Positions 1-7,705 are shown, counted from the first letter of the stretch. The stretch: 64,000 bases of DNA from Selenomonadales bacterium 4137-cl (GCA_032334055.1 JAUOZS010000001.1:776001-840000); one strand, 5' to 3'. Numbers and translations are program-made. Notes: generated by a model not told the origin, from the letters alone.

Positions 1-489
1 AATCAAAGGGGCTCCGGCAGTACGGATGCGAATAACTCCTGGTATTATACGTCTTCCACCGGCGGCGCGGAGACCCGCCCCCGCAACGTCGCCCTGATGT
101 TCATCATCAAGGTGAAAAATGTGGTTGGGTCCGATCCAGCCGTGCTGAACGGCAACGCCAACTATTTAGGCGGCGTTGCCGCTGACGGATACGCGCTGGC
201 CAATCACACCCACCCGACGGGCGTGGTGACGATTCTTACCGGCACCATCGCCCACGGCGGCACGATTCCGCTGCCCACCGGCTACACCCAGGCGCAATGC
301 GCCTGGATTGTTTCGCCCTATAACTTCAATACGGCGGCATTTGACGTAAACGAAGGCGGTACTTGGCCGGGTTTCACCTTTCAGTGCTACGCCGACCCGA
401 CAACGAGGGTCGTGACGGCGACGCACGGCTTCAACGTACAGAGCGCGCAGGCTTGCACCGCCTACTACATGATTATTGGGGTGAAATAA
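1..489 (+). CDS. Phage tail fibre/collar-type protein, C-terminal part (5' end outside window)
   Basis: The frame is open from base 1, so the first visible residue is internal; 162 residues are seen. Residues 24-38 read ETRPRNVALMFIIKV. This kind of block occurs near the end of tail-collar and tail-fibre proteins of many phages, where it closes a receptor-binding or collar domain. The ~120 residues after it are Gly/Thr/Ala-rich with short beta-like stretches and no membrane segment, and may be an extra distal domain. An in-frame ATG at 97 is not the likely start, because the frame and the conserved motif run upstream of it. The next gene starts one base after the stop. Expected location is the virion tail. 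The fibre assignment rests on one motif and on context (lysis genes and integrases downstream). Confidence 0.7.
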   Translation, partial: NQRGSGSTDANNSWYYTSSTGGAETRPRNVALMFIIKVKNVVGSDPAVLNGNANYLGGVAADGYALANHTHPTGVVTILTGTIAHGGTIPLPTGYTQAQCAWIVSPYNFNTAAFDVNEGGTWPGFTFQCYADPTTRVVTATHGFNVQSAQACTAYYMIIGVK

Positions 490-490
490 T

Positions 491-937
491 TTGAAATACT
501 TCTTCGACGCCAACGGCCTTTGCAAAGGCGGGGCCATTATCATTCAGAACCCTCAAAATGACGATCCGCCGCTAGGAACATTTGCCTGGGGCAGCAACCC
601 CTTTGCTGCCAAAATAGACGGTTCGGCCGGTTATGATCCCTACAATGTGGTGAATGAAAGCGGCGCGCTCCGCAACAGGAATGCGCTTACCCTTGTTGGC
701 GACAGCACGACCAATACAGGAGCAGTCAAGTTTCACGTTTCGTCAGTATCGTACTACCCCGCCAGAGTGTTAGTAAATAGCGTCGCTTATGTCCTTAACA
801 GTACAAGTCCCCTGGAAGTCGGGGGCTTTGCAGCGGGGGCCGCGGTTACGGTTGCGCCAAACAGCAACTATTCAACAGGGAATACGTTAACGCTGTATGC
901 GTACGACCCGTGTAGCTGTTCTTGCTGCAACGGGTAA
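491..937 (+). CDS. Tail-associated protein with Cys-cluster C-terminus; possible substrate of the adjacent radical SAM enzyme
   Basis: Predicted 148 residues from a TTG start, one base after the previous stop, with GGGGTG about 6 nt upstream. Most of the protein is Ser/Thr/Asn/Gly/Val-rich and looks all-beta. It has no signal peptide or membrane segment, as expected for a virion protein. The striking part is the end: after residue ~138 the chain finishes YDPCSCSCCNG, four cysteines in six residues, while the only other Cys is near residue 11. The radical SAM/SPASM gene starts 22 nt later on the same strand. From family knowledge, SPASM enzymes commonly act on Cys-rich or otherwise defined peptides encoded next door. 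That this protein is the substrate is inference; the Cys cluster could instead bind metal or form disulfides. I do not recognise the family. Confidence 0.6.
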   Translation: MKYFFDANGLCKGGAIIIQNPQNDDPPLGTFAWGSNPFAAKIDGSAGYDPYNVVNESGALRNRNALTLVGDSTTNTGAVKFHVSSVSYYPARVLVNSVAYVLNSTSPLEVGGFAAGAAVTVAPNSNYSTGNTLTLYAYDPCSCSCCNG

Positions 938-959
938 TTTTATTTCCGGGAGAAAACAA

Positions 960-2111
960 ATGATAAGTGCTCCAAAATATTCATTCAAGGAGGGGCTGTT
1001 CTTTGCCCCTTCCTACAGAAAATATACCTTCCTGGTGACGGACGACTGTAACCTAGAGTGTCAATATTGCTATGAAAAATATAAAGCCCCTAATAGCATG
1101 TCCTGGGAAGTGGCCAGGAAATTTGTCGACCAAATCTTTGCAAAAGATATTCATACCCATCCTTTTCCCGAGACGACTTTTGACTTTTGCGGCGGCGAAA
1201 CCTTGCTGAAAGCGGACTTAATCGATCAATGCATTACTTATATCAAAGAAAAAATTGCCGAGGGCGGAGGCGAACAAAACTTCAAACCGATCCGCTACAA
1301 GCTGGTAACGAACGGCACCTTGTTTGGCGATGCTAAAGTGAGGAAGCTATTTGAAAACCATCGAATCGAATGCGGCGTTTCTATCGACGGCCTGCCCGCA
1401 CCCCATAACAAACTGCGCTGCAATTCTTACGACAGGATCGCCCCGCAGGTCGAATGGTGGAAATCGACGCAAAACGGCCGGGCCACGGCGATGGTTACCG
1501 TATCGAGCGAAAATGTGAGCGATTTGGCAAAAGGCATCCGGCATTTAGTCGAGGATTTGGGGATTTATAATCTATCGCTATCCATTGTCTTTGACGACGA
1601 TAACTGGCAGCAGGACCAATATGCCGAGAGCTTTTTCGCTCAGCTCATTGAAATCGCCAACCTTATGCTGCAGCCCGAGTACTTTTCCAAGGTATGGTGC
1701 AATGCCTTTGATATTGGTTCGTTCATGCCGGTGCATGACCGCTACCCTGCTTGCCCGTCCACAAAGACAGGACTTTCGGTGGACTATACCGGCAAGCTGT
1801 ACGTTTGCTTCCGGTTCAAAAATCCCGAAATGCGCCGGGACTTCAGTGTCGGCGACGTGGATAGCTGGATTGATGAAAGCAAGATGGCGGTATTTCAAAA
1901 CTGTACGACCGGCAACATACAAGGTTTTGAGGAGTGTGCTACGTGCGATATAGGCAGCGGCTGCAAGCGGTGTCCCGCCTTGAACGCTGAAAAGAACGGT
2001 GGTTTATACTGCGGAACCATTAACCTTTGTAAAGTACACCATGCCCGTTTCTTTGCGACGAAATACCTGATGGAAAAGAGGGCGGCCATATGGCGGCAAG
2101 CATACAAATAA
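960..2111 (+). CDS. Radical SAM/SPASM protein- or peptide-modifying enzyme (prophage-encoded)
   Basis: 383 residues from ATG 960 (GGGAG about 6 nt upstream); an in-frame GTG or ATG at 897 lies inside the preceding gene and lacks a ribosome site. C30-x3-C34-x2-C37 (CNLECQYCY) is the SAM-binding 4Fe-4S motif, followed by an FCGGE glycine-rich motif. The C-terminal third carries a SPASM-like cysteine set: C265-x12-G-x4-C283, then C-x2-C-x5-C-x2-C near 326-338, then further cysteines near GLYCGTINLC, enough for two auxiliary clusters. Enzymes of this design make thioether, C-C or similar bonds in ribosomal peptides and proteins. The gene lies between tail genes and lysis genes, 22 nt after a protein with a CSCSCC tail. 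The 3' end overlaps the next gene by 22 nt. Substrate and chemistry are not known. Confidence 0.88.
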   Translation: MISAPKYSFKEGLFFAPSYRKYTFLVTDDCNLECQYCYEKYKAPNSMSWEVARKFVDQIFAKDIHTHPFPETTFDFCGGETLLKADLIDQCITYIKEKIAEGGGEQNFKPIRYKLVTNGTLFGDAKVRKLFENHRIECGVSIDGLPAPHNKLRCNSYDRIAPQVEWWKSTQNGRATAMVTVSSENVSDLAKGIRHLVEDLGIYNLSLSIVFDDDNWQQDQYAESFFAQLIEIANLMLQPEYFSKVWCNAFDIGSFMPVHDRYPACPSTKTGLSVDYTGKLYVCFRFKNPEMRRDFSVGDVDSWIDESKMAVFQNCTTGNIQGFEECATCDIGSGCKRCPALNAEKNGGLYCGTINLCKVHHARFFATKYLMEKRAAIWRQAYK

Positions 2112-2509
2112 TCAATGTCCTGGCCTGTCAGGACAAAGACGGTATTATTCAGTATCTTACCGCTGCCGGGCAGGTACAGGATAATGCCGCAGCACAGAAT
2201 CAGTGGTTCGACGACATGAACCGGGTGCGACAGACCTTGCCCGTGGTTTTAAGTCTGGATGAATTGCTGGCGATCTGCGAAGCTGTGTTAACGGCTTATC
2301 CCAAGGCCAACAACGCCCTTTTTCAAAGAGCCGTTGTTTTGAATGATAAAGGCGAGTATCAGGATGCGTTAGCTATCATCAATCAAATCTATCCTTTAAT
2401 GGCCGGCGGGAAAAAACCTGCCCTGTTTCTGAAAGTGCAGCTATTGAAGTGCTTGGGCGCTCCTGCATCTGAAATCAATGATGTCTTAACGGAATTGGAG
2501 GGGTTGTGA
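2090..2509 (+). CDS. Small helical (TPR-like) protein, accessory to radical SAM module
   Basis: 139 residues from ATG 2090, inside the end of the radical SAM gene; the 22-nt overlap suggests translational coupling. Residues ~65-130 contain a tetratricopeptide-like helix pair (KANNALFQRAVVLNDKGEYQ, then a second amphipathic helix), so a protein-protein interaction role is plausible, for instance as a scaffold or as a chaperone for the modified tail protein. No catalytic motif, signal peptide or membrane segment is seen. Its stop overlaps the start of the next gene (ATGA), continuing the compact operon. Some phage tail-assembly chaperones are small helical proteins, which is an alternative role. 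Confidence 0.6.
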   Translation: MAASIQIINVLACQDKDGIIQYLTAAGQVQDNAAAQNQWFDDMNRVRQTLPVVLSLDELLAICEAVLTAYPKANNALFQRAVVLNDKGEYQDALAIINQIYPLMAGGKKPALFLKVQLLKCLGAPASEINDVLTELEGL

Positions 2510-2916
2510 TGATTGAAAAAGTTTGCTGGTATATCGTAAAGGACGACAAGGTGATGGCGGTATCGCTTGCCCAGCCTTGTGCCGTAGATGCCGCTGCCAG
2601 GGGTGAAACGGTAATCAAAAGCAATTGGTATGAGGATAACTTGCTTCTCATTAAGTCGGTAGACGAGGCGGGTAAGGTACAGTTAAAACATGTTGTGACC
2701 GGGGAAATCGAAAAGGTCGCTGCCGATTTAATCAGAGTTCATATTAAGAGTGAAACTTTCACAGGCAGCGCCAAGCTCAATGTCCTGGGCACGCTTGTAG
2801 ATAAAAAAGTCGGGGAAGTACTGGAAATCGAAACTTTGCCCAATTATCCGCTTGTGGTTAGTTTTGAGCCTTCCCAGGAATATGTCGGAGTGATAAAGGA
2901 GGTTCATCGTGCCTAA
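2509..2916 (+). CDS. Conserved-looking hypothetical protein in radical SAM/tail module
   Basis: 135 residues. The ATG at 2509 overlaps the upstream TGA; a GTG one codon earlier is possible. The sequence starts with an alternating hydrophobic strand (MIEKVCWYIVKDDKV) and is mixed alpha/beta with several predicted strands. It has two cysteines near the N-terminus and no recognisable motif. It is not membrane-bound and not obviously exported. The next gene starts before this one ends (8 nt overlap), so it belongs to the same unit. Phage accessory or tail-tip functions are possible. I do not recognise it. Confidence 0.55.
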   Translation: MIEKVCWYIVKDDKVMAVSLAQPCAVDAAARGETVIKSNWYEDNLLLIKSVDEAGKVQLKHVVTGEIEKVAADLIRVHIKSETFTGSAKLNVLGTLVDKKVGEVLEIETLPNYPLVVSFEPSQEYVGVIKEVHRA

Positions 2917-3127
2917 AGCCATTCTAAACGGCGGAAAAATTGTGATAGTTAAAACGGCGGGAGACGTTATTAACGAATATGCCGATTTGATTATGCAAGT
3001 CCGCAATGATTATCTTGACGCTCAGATTTTATTGGAAGGAAAGCCTGAGGAAATCGAAAAAGCACGGCTGGCGTATAAAGAAGTTTTGATGCGACGGCAA
3101 AAAGAATTGGATAATGTGGCTGAATGA
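2909..3127 (+). CDS. Small hypothetical protein (72 residues), phage module
   Basis: Starts at GTG 2909 with AAAGGAGG about 5 nt upstream, which decides the start, and overlaps the previous gene by 8 nt. The first 15 residues look like a strand or turn. The rest is strongly helical and charged (EEIEKARLAYKEVLMRRQKE), consistent with a short coiled coil. No Cys cluster, membrane segment or catalytic motif is present. It is the last tightly packed gene before a 46-nt gap and the lysis cassette. Function unknown. Confidence 0.5.
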   Translation: MPKAILNGGKIVIVKTAGDVINEYADLIMQVRNDYLDAQILLEGKPEEIEKARLAYKEVLMRRQKELDNVAE

Positions 3128-3173
3128 CGATTTATCAGACGCGTAGGCATCCATTTTTATGGAGGTGTAAGTG

Positions 3174-3365
3174 ATGGTACAGCCTGAAAGGTTTTGCATG
3201 GAACACAGCGGCCAGTGCAAAGCGATTGCTACTCTGGAGAAGAACGATGAGGACATCTTTACCAGGCTCCGCGCGCTGGAAATAGCCGTTTGGAAGGCAG
3301 CCGGGGCGACCGGAGTAATTACAGGCATCGTGGTTGTTGTCATTCAGAAGGTGCTGTTCAAATGA
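3174..3365 (+). CDS. XhlA/hemolysin-like phage lysis-accessory membrane protein
   Basis: 63 residues from ATG 3174, with GGAGGTG 5-6 nt upstream; a GTG one codon earlier is possible. Residues ~10-35 are polar and helical with two Cys. Residues ~40-60 form one hydrophobic segment (GATGVITGIVVVVIQKV) that ends in Lys. A short cytoplasmic helix plus a C-terminal membrane anchor, placed directly ahead of holin-like and endolysin genes, matches the XhlA type of lysis-accessory protein. The stop overlaps the next start (ATGA). The assignment rests on size, topology and position rather than a diagnostic motif. Confidence 0.55.
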   Translation: MVQPERFCMEHSGQCKAIATLEKNDEDIFTRLRALEIAVWKAAGATGVITGIVVVVIQKVLFK

Positions 3366-3604
3366 TGAAGCGATGGTTTTCTTTCCTGCACGATAACTGG
3401 GTGGGTGTTATCCTGACGATGACGCTCGTCTTGTTTTTTGTCTATCTGTATGCCTTCTTCCGCAACGGCCATTACGGCGAGCACTATGACCTCGCGAGCT
3501 GCTGGGCCGGTGTGGGCGCGATAGCGGCAGCGGCGGCTACCGGGTATGGAAAGTGGTGGACAGACAGTAAGTACAATAGTGTCGGTGGACAAAAACCGGA
3601 TTAG
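3362..3604 (+). CDS. Small membrane protein of lysis cassette (holin candidate)
   Basis: 80 residues from ATG 3362, overlapping the upstream TGA. Residues ~12-33 are a membrane helix (GVILTMTLVLFFVYLYAFF) and residues ~48-62 an Ala-rich second hydrophobic stretch; the tail is polar. Small size, two hydrophobic segments and a place between an XhlA-like gene and a muramidase fit a holin or holin partner. There is a competing candidate with a single membrane segment at 4301-4633, so which protein forms the pore cannot be settled here. Confidence 0.5.
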   Translation: MMKRWFSFLHDNWVGVILTMTLVLFFVYLYAFFRNGHYGEHYDLASCWAGVGAIAAAAATGYGKWWTDSKYNSVGGQKPD

Positions 3605-3657
3605 TAACCAAAACGCTCCATGAGTTAATAAAATGAAAGCAAAGGGGCTGATAATAA

Positions 3658-4239
3658 GTGAAAGGTATTGATGTAAGCTATCATAATGGTGATATAGACT
3701 GGCAAGCAGTTGTCGCTGCCGGATGCCAATTTGTTATAATCCGGCTCGGCTATGGGATTCGTCACCTTGACCACAAATTTGCGGATAACGTAAATGGGGC
3801 TCTGTCGGCCGGGCTTAAAATTGGTGTGTATTACTACAGCTACGCGCTTAATGTTGAAGATGCCAAAGCTGAGGCGCAGTTCGTGCAGGAAGTTTTACAA
3901 GAATATGGGGTAAATCCGGAGCTTGGTATTTGGTATGACATGGAGGACGCTGACGGTTATAAGGAACGCAATGGTATGCCAGACAATCAAACCATTACGG
4001 ATATGTGCTCCGCCTTTATCTGTGCGCTTAATGAAGCAGGTTATTCGCATGTTGGCATTTATGCTTCCTATTCGTGGCTGACAAGCAAAATTGACACTTC
4101 CCAGTTAGCCGATTATGTTCCGTATTGGAATGCACAATGGGGGAACAGTAACGATTTTCCGGCCGCAAAAATGTGGCAGTTTACGGATTGCTTAGATATA
4201 GGTGGCCAGACTTTTGACGGTAATGAGTATTATGGATAA
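3658..4239 (+). CDS. GH25 family muramidase (phage endolysin)
   Basis: 193 residues starting at GTG 3658. The chain begins KGIDVSYHNGDIDW, the family-25 N-terminal strand with catalytic Asp5, and carries WYDMEDAD at 92-99, holding the acidic pair at the barrel C-ends. The family cleaves N-acetylmuramic acid/N-acetylglucosamine bonds of peptidoglycan (Chalaropsis-type lysozyme). Only the catalytic domain is present: no signal peptide and no separate wall-binding repeat, so release depends on a holin. Length matches a minimal GH25 domain. Neighbours are small membrane proteins on both sides, forming the lysis cassette. Confidence 0.9.
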   Translation: MKGIDVSYHNGDIDWQAVVAAGCQFVIIRLGYGIRHLDHKFADNVNGALSAGLKIGVYYYSYALNVEDAKAEAQFVQEVLQEYGVNPELGIWYDMEDADGYKERNGMPDNQTITDMCSAFICALNEAGYSHVGIYASYSWLTSKIDTSQLADYVPYWNAQWGNSNDFPAAKMWQFTDCLDIGGQTFDGNEYYG

Positions 4240-4300
4240 GGGTTCTATAAAGGCGGCTCAAGAGAGTCGCTTTATTTTTTGAAAAAATGGAGGAATGAAA

Positions 4301-4633
4301 ATGTCGGACGAACAAAACGTACAAGCCCAAGGAACTACCCAGGATGCCGCGCCGACTATAACGACGCCGGTGCAAAACGATGGCGCCAGGTTTAAAACGG
4401 CTATTGCGGCTTTGGAGGAAGCCGGTAAAGACCTTTTCCAAGATGAAATTGCGGCTCTCAAACAGAAACTGGTGAGCCTGGAGGAAAAAGCAAAAGCTGA
4501 GGCGGCGGTCGCCGCGGCGGAAGCGGTGCAGGCTGAGCAAACGTTTTTGCAAAAATATGGACAAGCTGCTGTGCGTTTGATCGAGATTGTCGCATTGGCC
4601 ACGATCTTGTTAAAGCTGTTCGGGGTGATATGA
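4301..4633 (+). CDS. Coiled-coil protein with C-terminal membrane anchor (lysis cassette)
   Basis: 110 residues from ATG 4301; GGAGGA lies 6 nt upstream, whereas the ATG at 4295 would abut it. The first ~35 residues are polar and Thr/Gln/Ala-rich. Residues ~40-85 are an Ala/Glu/Lys-rich coiled coil (EEKAKAEAAVAAAEAVQAEQ). Residues ~92-110 are one hydrophobic helix (IEIVALATILLKLFGVI) ending at the C-terminus. Such tail-anchored coiled coils occur among phage lysis proteins, including holin- or spanin-like types. The next gene starts within its last codons. Confidence 0.5.
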   Translation: MSDEQNVQAQGTTQDAAPTITTPVQNDGARFKTAIAALEEAGKDLFQDEIAALKQKLVSLEEKAKAEAAVAAAEAVQAEQTFLQKYGQAAVRLIEIVALATILLKLFGVI

Positions 4634-5319
4634 TCATGATCTCCACCTGGATCGATAAGCACGTCAGGGCGCTTTTTTATATTGCCTTGGCGTTAATGAT
4701 TGCGATGGCCGGGATATTAGTCTGGGACAAGCTTCATCCCCAAGTGCCGGTGACGTTTGAGAGCCAGGAGGAAGCAACGACGTCGGCCGGAGTGGAAAAG
4801 GCGGCCAACGCCGCCCAGGCTCCCATTTCGGCGGCTCAAGCCGCTGCGATAGCGAATGAGATTAAAAAAGATGAAGATAAGCCGCCGGATGTTGTGGTAC
4901 AGACCACCGGGGCAAAGCTGAAAGATACAATTAAAACGGAATTGCAAAAGGCCGGTGGCCAGTTTGCCATTGTTACCGAACCCAAGAAGGACTCGACTGG
5001 TGCGGTGCCGTTTTCAGTGCTTGGTAAAACGCCAACCACCGCGCCGTTAACAACCACCTTGATCACTGGCGGCACAATGCTGCCCAACACGCCAGTGACG
5101 TTGAACCAGTACAATATTAAAGCGTATCCTGAGCGATTGATTCAGGTTGGCGGCAGTTATCAAGAAGTGTTCGCCGCCTATAGCTGGAAGGTCAGCATCC
5201 CGAAAATCCCGCTCGTCGCACCGCATGGTGATGTCGGGTACCTGGGAGTTTACGGACATGCAAACATTGACCATTCGGACATGTCGAGAATCGGAATCAT
5301 GCTGACCATACCGAAATAA
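4630..5319 (+). CDS. Membrane-anchored hypothetical protein, last gene of phage late operon
   Basis: 229 residues from ATG 4630 (alternative ATG 4636). One N-terminal membrane helix (residues ~14-32) is followed by an Ala/Gln-rich stretch and a ~150-residue outer domain rich in Thr/Pro/Val. The C-terminal part contains YLGVYGHANIDHSDMSRIGI. The arrangement is N-in, C-out. No catalytic signature is evident. It overlaps the previous gene by 4 nt and is directly followed by a strong terminator, so it closes the lysis operon. Possible roles are host-surface modification or lysis regulation. Not recognised. Confidence 0.5.
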   Translation: MIMISTWIDKHVRALFYIALALMIAMAGILVWDKLHPQVPVTFESQEEATTSAGVEKAANAAQAPISAAQAAAIANEIKKDEDKPPDVVVQTTGAKLKDTIKTELQKAGGQFAIVTEPKKDSTGAVPFSVLGKTPTTAPLTTTLITGGTMLPNTPVTLNQYNIKAYPERLIQVGGSYQEVFAAYSWKVSIPKIPLVAPHGDVGYLGVYGHANIDHSDMSRIGIMLTIPK

Positions 5320-5324
5320 AAATG

Positions 5325-5372
5325 AACCAAAGCCCCCGCAGTCATGTCAATCTAACTGCGGGGGCTTTGGTT
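5325..5372 (+). terminator. Rho-independent terminator of phage late operon
   Basis: An 18-bp perfect stem with CCAAAGCCCCCGCAGT as its core on the left arm, a 12-nt loop, and the exact complement on the right. The U-tract is short. It sits six bases after the stop at 5319. Confidence 0.9.
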
Positions 5373-5394
5373 ACTCAAAAACGGAGGAATTGTG

Positions 5395-5532
5395 ATGTTA
5401 GTACCTGAAAAAGCAGCCGTGGATTACTTGATTAGCCGCTATCTGCTAAAACAACTCTTGGCTAAAGGGTTGATTACCCATGAGGAGTTTGAGCGGATTG
5501 ATGCGGAGAACAAGAAAAGTTTTGCCCGGTAA
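5395..5532 (+). CDS. 45-residue SHOCT-like small protein upstream of recombinases
   Basis: ATG 5395 follows GGAGGAATTGTG, a good ribosome site. The product has two helices and the block LLAKGLITHEEFERID, typical of the short SHOCT-like proteins often encoded just ahead of site-specific recombinase genes in Firmicutes mobile elements. It ends with KKSFAR. No other domain is present. It lies after the phage terminator and before the two serine recombinases, consistent with a role in recombination or its control. The function of such small proteins is largely unknown. Confidence 0.6.
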   Translation: MLVPEKAAVDYLISRYLLKQLLAKGLITHEEFERIDAENKKSFAR

Positions 5533-5612
5533 CCTACTATTGCTTGCCATACGGCACAAGCAGAGTTATCATATCCAATAATAGGATAGTGACGGTGCAG
5601 GCAGACAAGGTT

Positions 5613-5738
5613 TAAGCATTGCAGTAACGGGAAACGAATCGTACGGCAGGACTTCAAACATTTTTAATGAAGGCCGATCGGGCTTTGTACAAAGCAAAGG
5701 AGCGAAAGAACTCGGTTATTACCTTAACCGGCATGTAG
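5613..5738 (+). pseudogene. Remnant of a GGDEF (diguanylate cyclase) gene 3' end
   Basis: Two overlapping frames together give the end of a GGDEF domain: GLSIAVTGNESYGRTSNIF in one frame, then MKADRALYKAKERKNS in the next, matching the usual SIGVA...ADxALYxAKxxGRN ending. The frames join near 5656-5660 with one extra base, and a stop follows at 5736. No GGEEF motif or upstream domain is present, so only the last ~40 codons survive. It may be a host gene fragment carried or cut by the element. Confidence 0.65.
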
Positions 5739-5745
5739 AAGGCTT

Positions 5746-5922
5746 ATGTATCGTAAATCACCGGAATATAGAAGAAGAGAAACCGAATTATACGACAAGA
5801 TCCGGAATTTGTCCGAAAGATTTGACCAAGTGCGTGCGGAAGGAAAAGACACTACTGAAATCCTCAAGCAGCTTGGGGTGGCGCTGGAAGAGTTCTACCT
5901 GTTTAGGCGTGAGGGTATTTAA
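5746..5922 (+). CDS. 58-residue helical hypothetical protein
   Basis: ATG 5746 to TAA 5922. The product is highly charged and helical (MYRKSPEYRRRETELYDKIR at the start) with no membrane segment or Cys. The ribosome site is weak (GAAGG). It lies between the GGDEF remnant and the recombinase genes. Its sequence looks protein-like rather than random (heptad-spaced Leu/Ile/Phe), but coding is not proven. Not recognised. Confidence 0.4.
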   Translation: MYRKSPEYRRRETELYDKIRNLSERFDQVRAEGKDTTEILKQLGVALEEFYLFRREGI

Positions 5923-6073
5923 AACCTATGAATTCAGCTCATGATTTTGGCGGCTTGGATGGTGACATCCAAGCCATATTTTTTATCCCGATTAATATGT
6001 TTCCGCATCAGAATTGAGTTGCTTTGGGGCGGCAACTGAGCTAACATGTCAACTGATGTTGGGAGGTGCAGCT

Positions 6074-7705
6074 TTGAAGAGGATTTTGACCATTTCGCCC
6101 AAGGCGCAGGCAGAGATAAAAAATGCACCGCAACAGGCGAAGCTAAAGGTATGTGCATACTGCAGAGTGAGTTCAGCGTCCAACGAACAAATGGCCTCCT
6201 ATGAGGCACAGGTTGAGTATTACAAAAAGTACATCCAGCAAAATCCGGCGTGGGAGTTTGTAGGTATCTACGCCGACAGCGGAGTTTCCGGAACGCGCAC
6301 AACAGGGCGTACGCAATTCAACCGGATGATTAAAGACGCCGAAGGCGATAAGATCGAGCTAATCGTCACCAAGTCCATTTCCCGCTTTGCGCGCAACACG
6401 CTGGATTGTCTGGAGGTTGTACGGTTTCTGAAAACCCTGGGCGTGGCCGTGTATTTCGAGCGGGAAAACATCAACACTTTAAGCGCCGAGAGTGAACTGT
6501 TGCTTAGCGTCTTGTCTTCAATCGCCCAGGAGGAAAGCCGCGGCATCTCCGACAACCTCCGCTGGGCCTATCGGAAAAAATTCCGGCAGGGGAAGGTGAC
6601 TGTGGCCACAAGCAGGCTTCTCGGCTATGACACGGATGACAAAGGCCAATTGATGATTAACCAGCGGGAAGCTGAAGTTGTCAAACGAATATTCTGCGAG
6701 TATATTGCAGGCAAGGGCATTAGAACTATCGTTATGGGGCTGGAGGCAGATAACATAACGACTGTAACCGGTCTTGCCCGCTGGCCGGAAAGCACCATCC
6801 GCAATATTTTGACAAACGAAAAATATTGTGGCGACGCCGTCCTGCAAAAAACCTATGTCGCCGATTACCTAACGCACAAGAAGAAAAAGAACAGGGGAGA
6901 ATTGCCGATGTATCGGGTCAGCGGCAATCATCGGCCGATTATCTCGAAAGATGATTTTGACTTAGTGCAACGGCTGATGTCTCAGAGGGCGGCGGAGTAT
7001 GGCAATCTGCCGGGAGACCGGAGTAAGTATGCCAGGCATTACGCGTTTAGCGGCAAGCTGGTTTGCGGTCGGTGCGGGGCATCCTTCAAGCGCCGGACCT
7101 GGAACAGCAAGGAGCCCAGTAAGCAAATTGTCTGGCAATGTAGTACTTATATCAAAAAAGGGAAGGCTGCCTGCTCTATAAAAGCTGTCGATGACATTAC
7201 GCTCAAGGCGGTATTTATGCGGGTGTTCAATAAATTGTATATAAACAAGGAGTCGGTACTTAAGCAATTCATGGTGAATATTGAAAAGACACTTTGCTAT
7301 GGCAGAAACCACGAACAGGTGAACAACGTCGAGTTTGAGACAGACAAGATAACCGGGAAAATCAAAGAACTGATCCGAAAGCAAATTAAGGGAATCGTTG
7401 AACCGTCAGAGTTTCAGGCGGAATATGGAAAGCTTAAAGCACGGCTGGAGGTACTGCGTAACCAGAAAAGCGGTTTCGTCCAGGATGAAGGCAGGCTGGA
7501 AGAGGTTAAAGCCAGGACACGGAAAATAGCCGCTTTTTTGGAAGAACAGGCAAGTGTCCTGACTGAGTTTGATGAAGATATTTTTTGTGCGTTGGTGGAG
7601 CGTGTAAAAGTGCTCTCGCCGACGCACTTGGTTTTTGAACTGAAAAATGGGCTGGCTGTGGAGCAGAAGTTCATAAAAAGGAAAGGCATTCACGGGTTGC
7701 AGTAA
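6074..7705 (+). CDS. Large serine recombinase 1 (prophage integrase/excisionase type)
   Basis: 543 residues from TTG 6074 with GGGAGGTG 5 nt upstream; a longer frame from 6014 lacks a ribosome site. The N-terminal resolvase domain starts with VCAYCRVSS (catalytic Ser ~32) and includes SGVSGT and ITKSISRFARN-type motifs. A recombinase domain follows (~160-290), then a zinc-ribbon-like CGRCGASF...C block (~340-385) and a C-terminal coiled coil, the order seen in phage integrases and TnpX/CisA-type recombinases. It would cut and exchange att sites at the element's end. A second, related gene follows 14 nt downstream. Confidence 0.93.
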   Translation: MKRILTISPKAQAEIKNAPQQAKLKVCAYCRVSSASNEQMASYEAQVEYYKKYIQQNPAWEFVGIYADSGVSGTRTTGRTQFNRMIKDAEGDKIELIVTKSISRFARNTLDCLEVVRFLKTLGVAVYFERENINTLSAESELLLSVLSSIAQEESRGISDNLRWAYRKKFRQGKVTVATSRLLGYDTDDKGQLMINQREAEVVKRIFCEYIAGKGIRTIVMGLEADNITTVTGLARWPESTIRNILTNEKYCGDAVLQKTYVADYLTHKKKKNRGELPMYRVSGNHRPIISKDDFDLVQRLMSQRAAEYGNLPGDRSKYARHYAFSGKLVCGRCGASFKRRTWNSKEPSKQIVWQCSTYIKKGKAACSIKAVDDITLKAVFMRVFNKLYINKESVLKQFMVNIEKTLCYGRNHEQVNNVEFETDKITGKIKELIRKQIKGIVEPSEFQAEYGKLKARLEVLRNQKSGFVQDEGRLEEVKARTRKIAAFLEEQASVLTEFDEDIFCALVERVKVLSPTHLVFELKNGLAVEQKFIKRKGIHGLQ

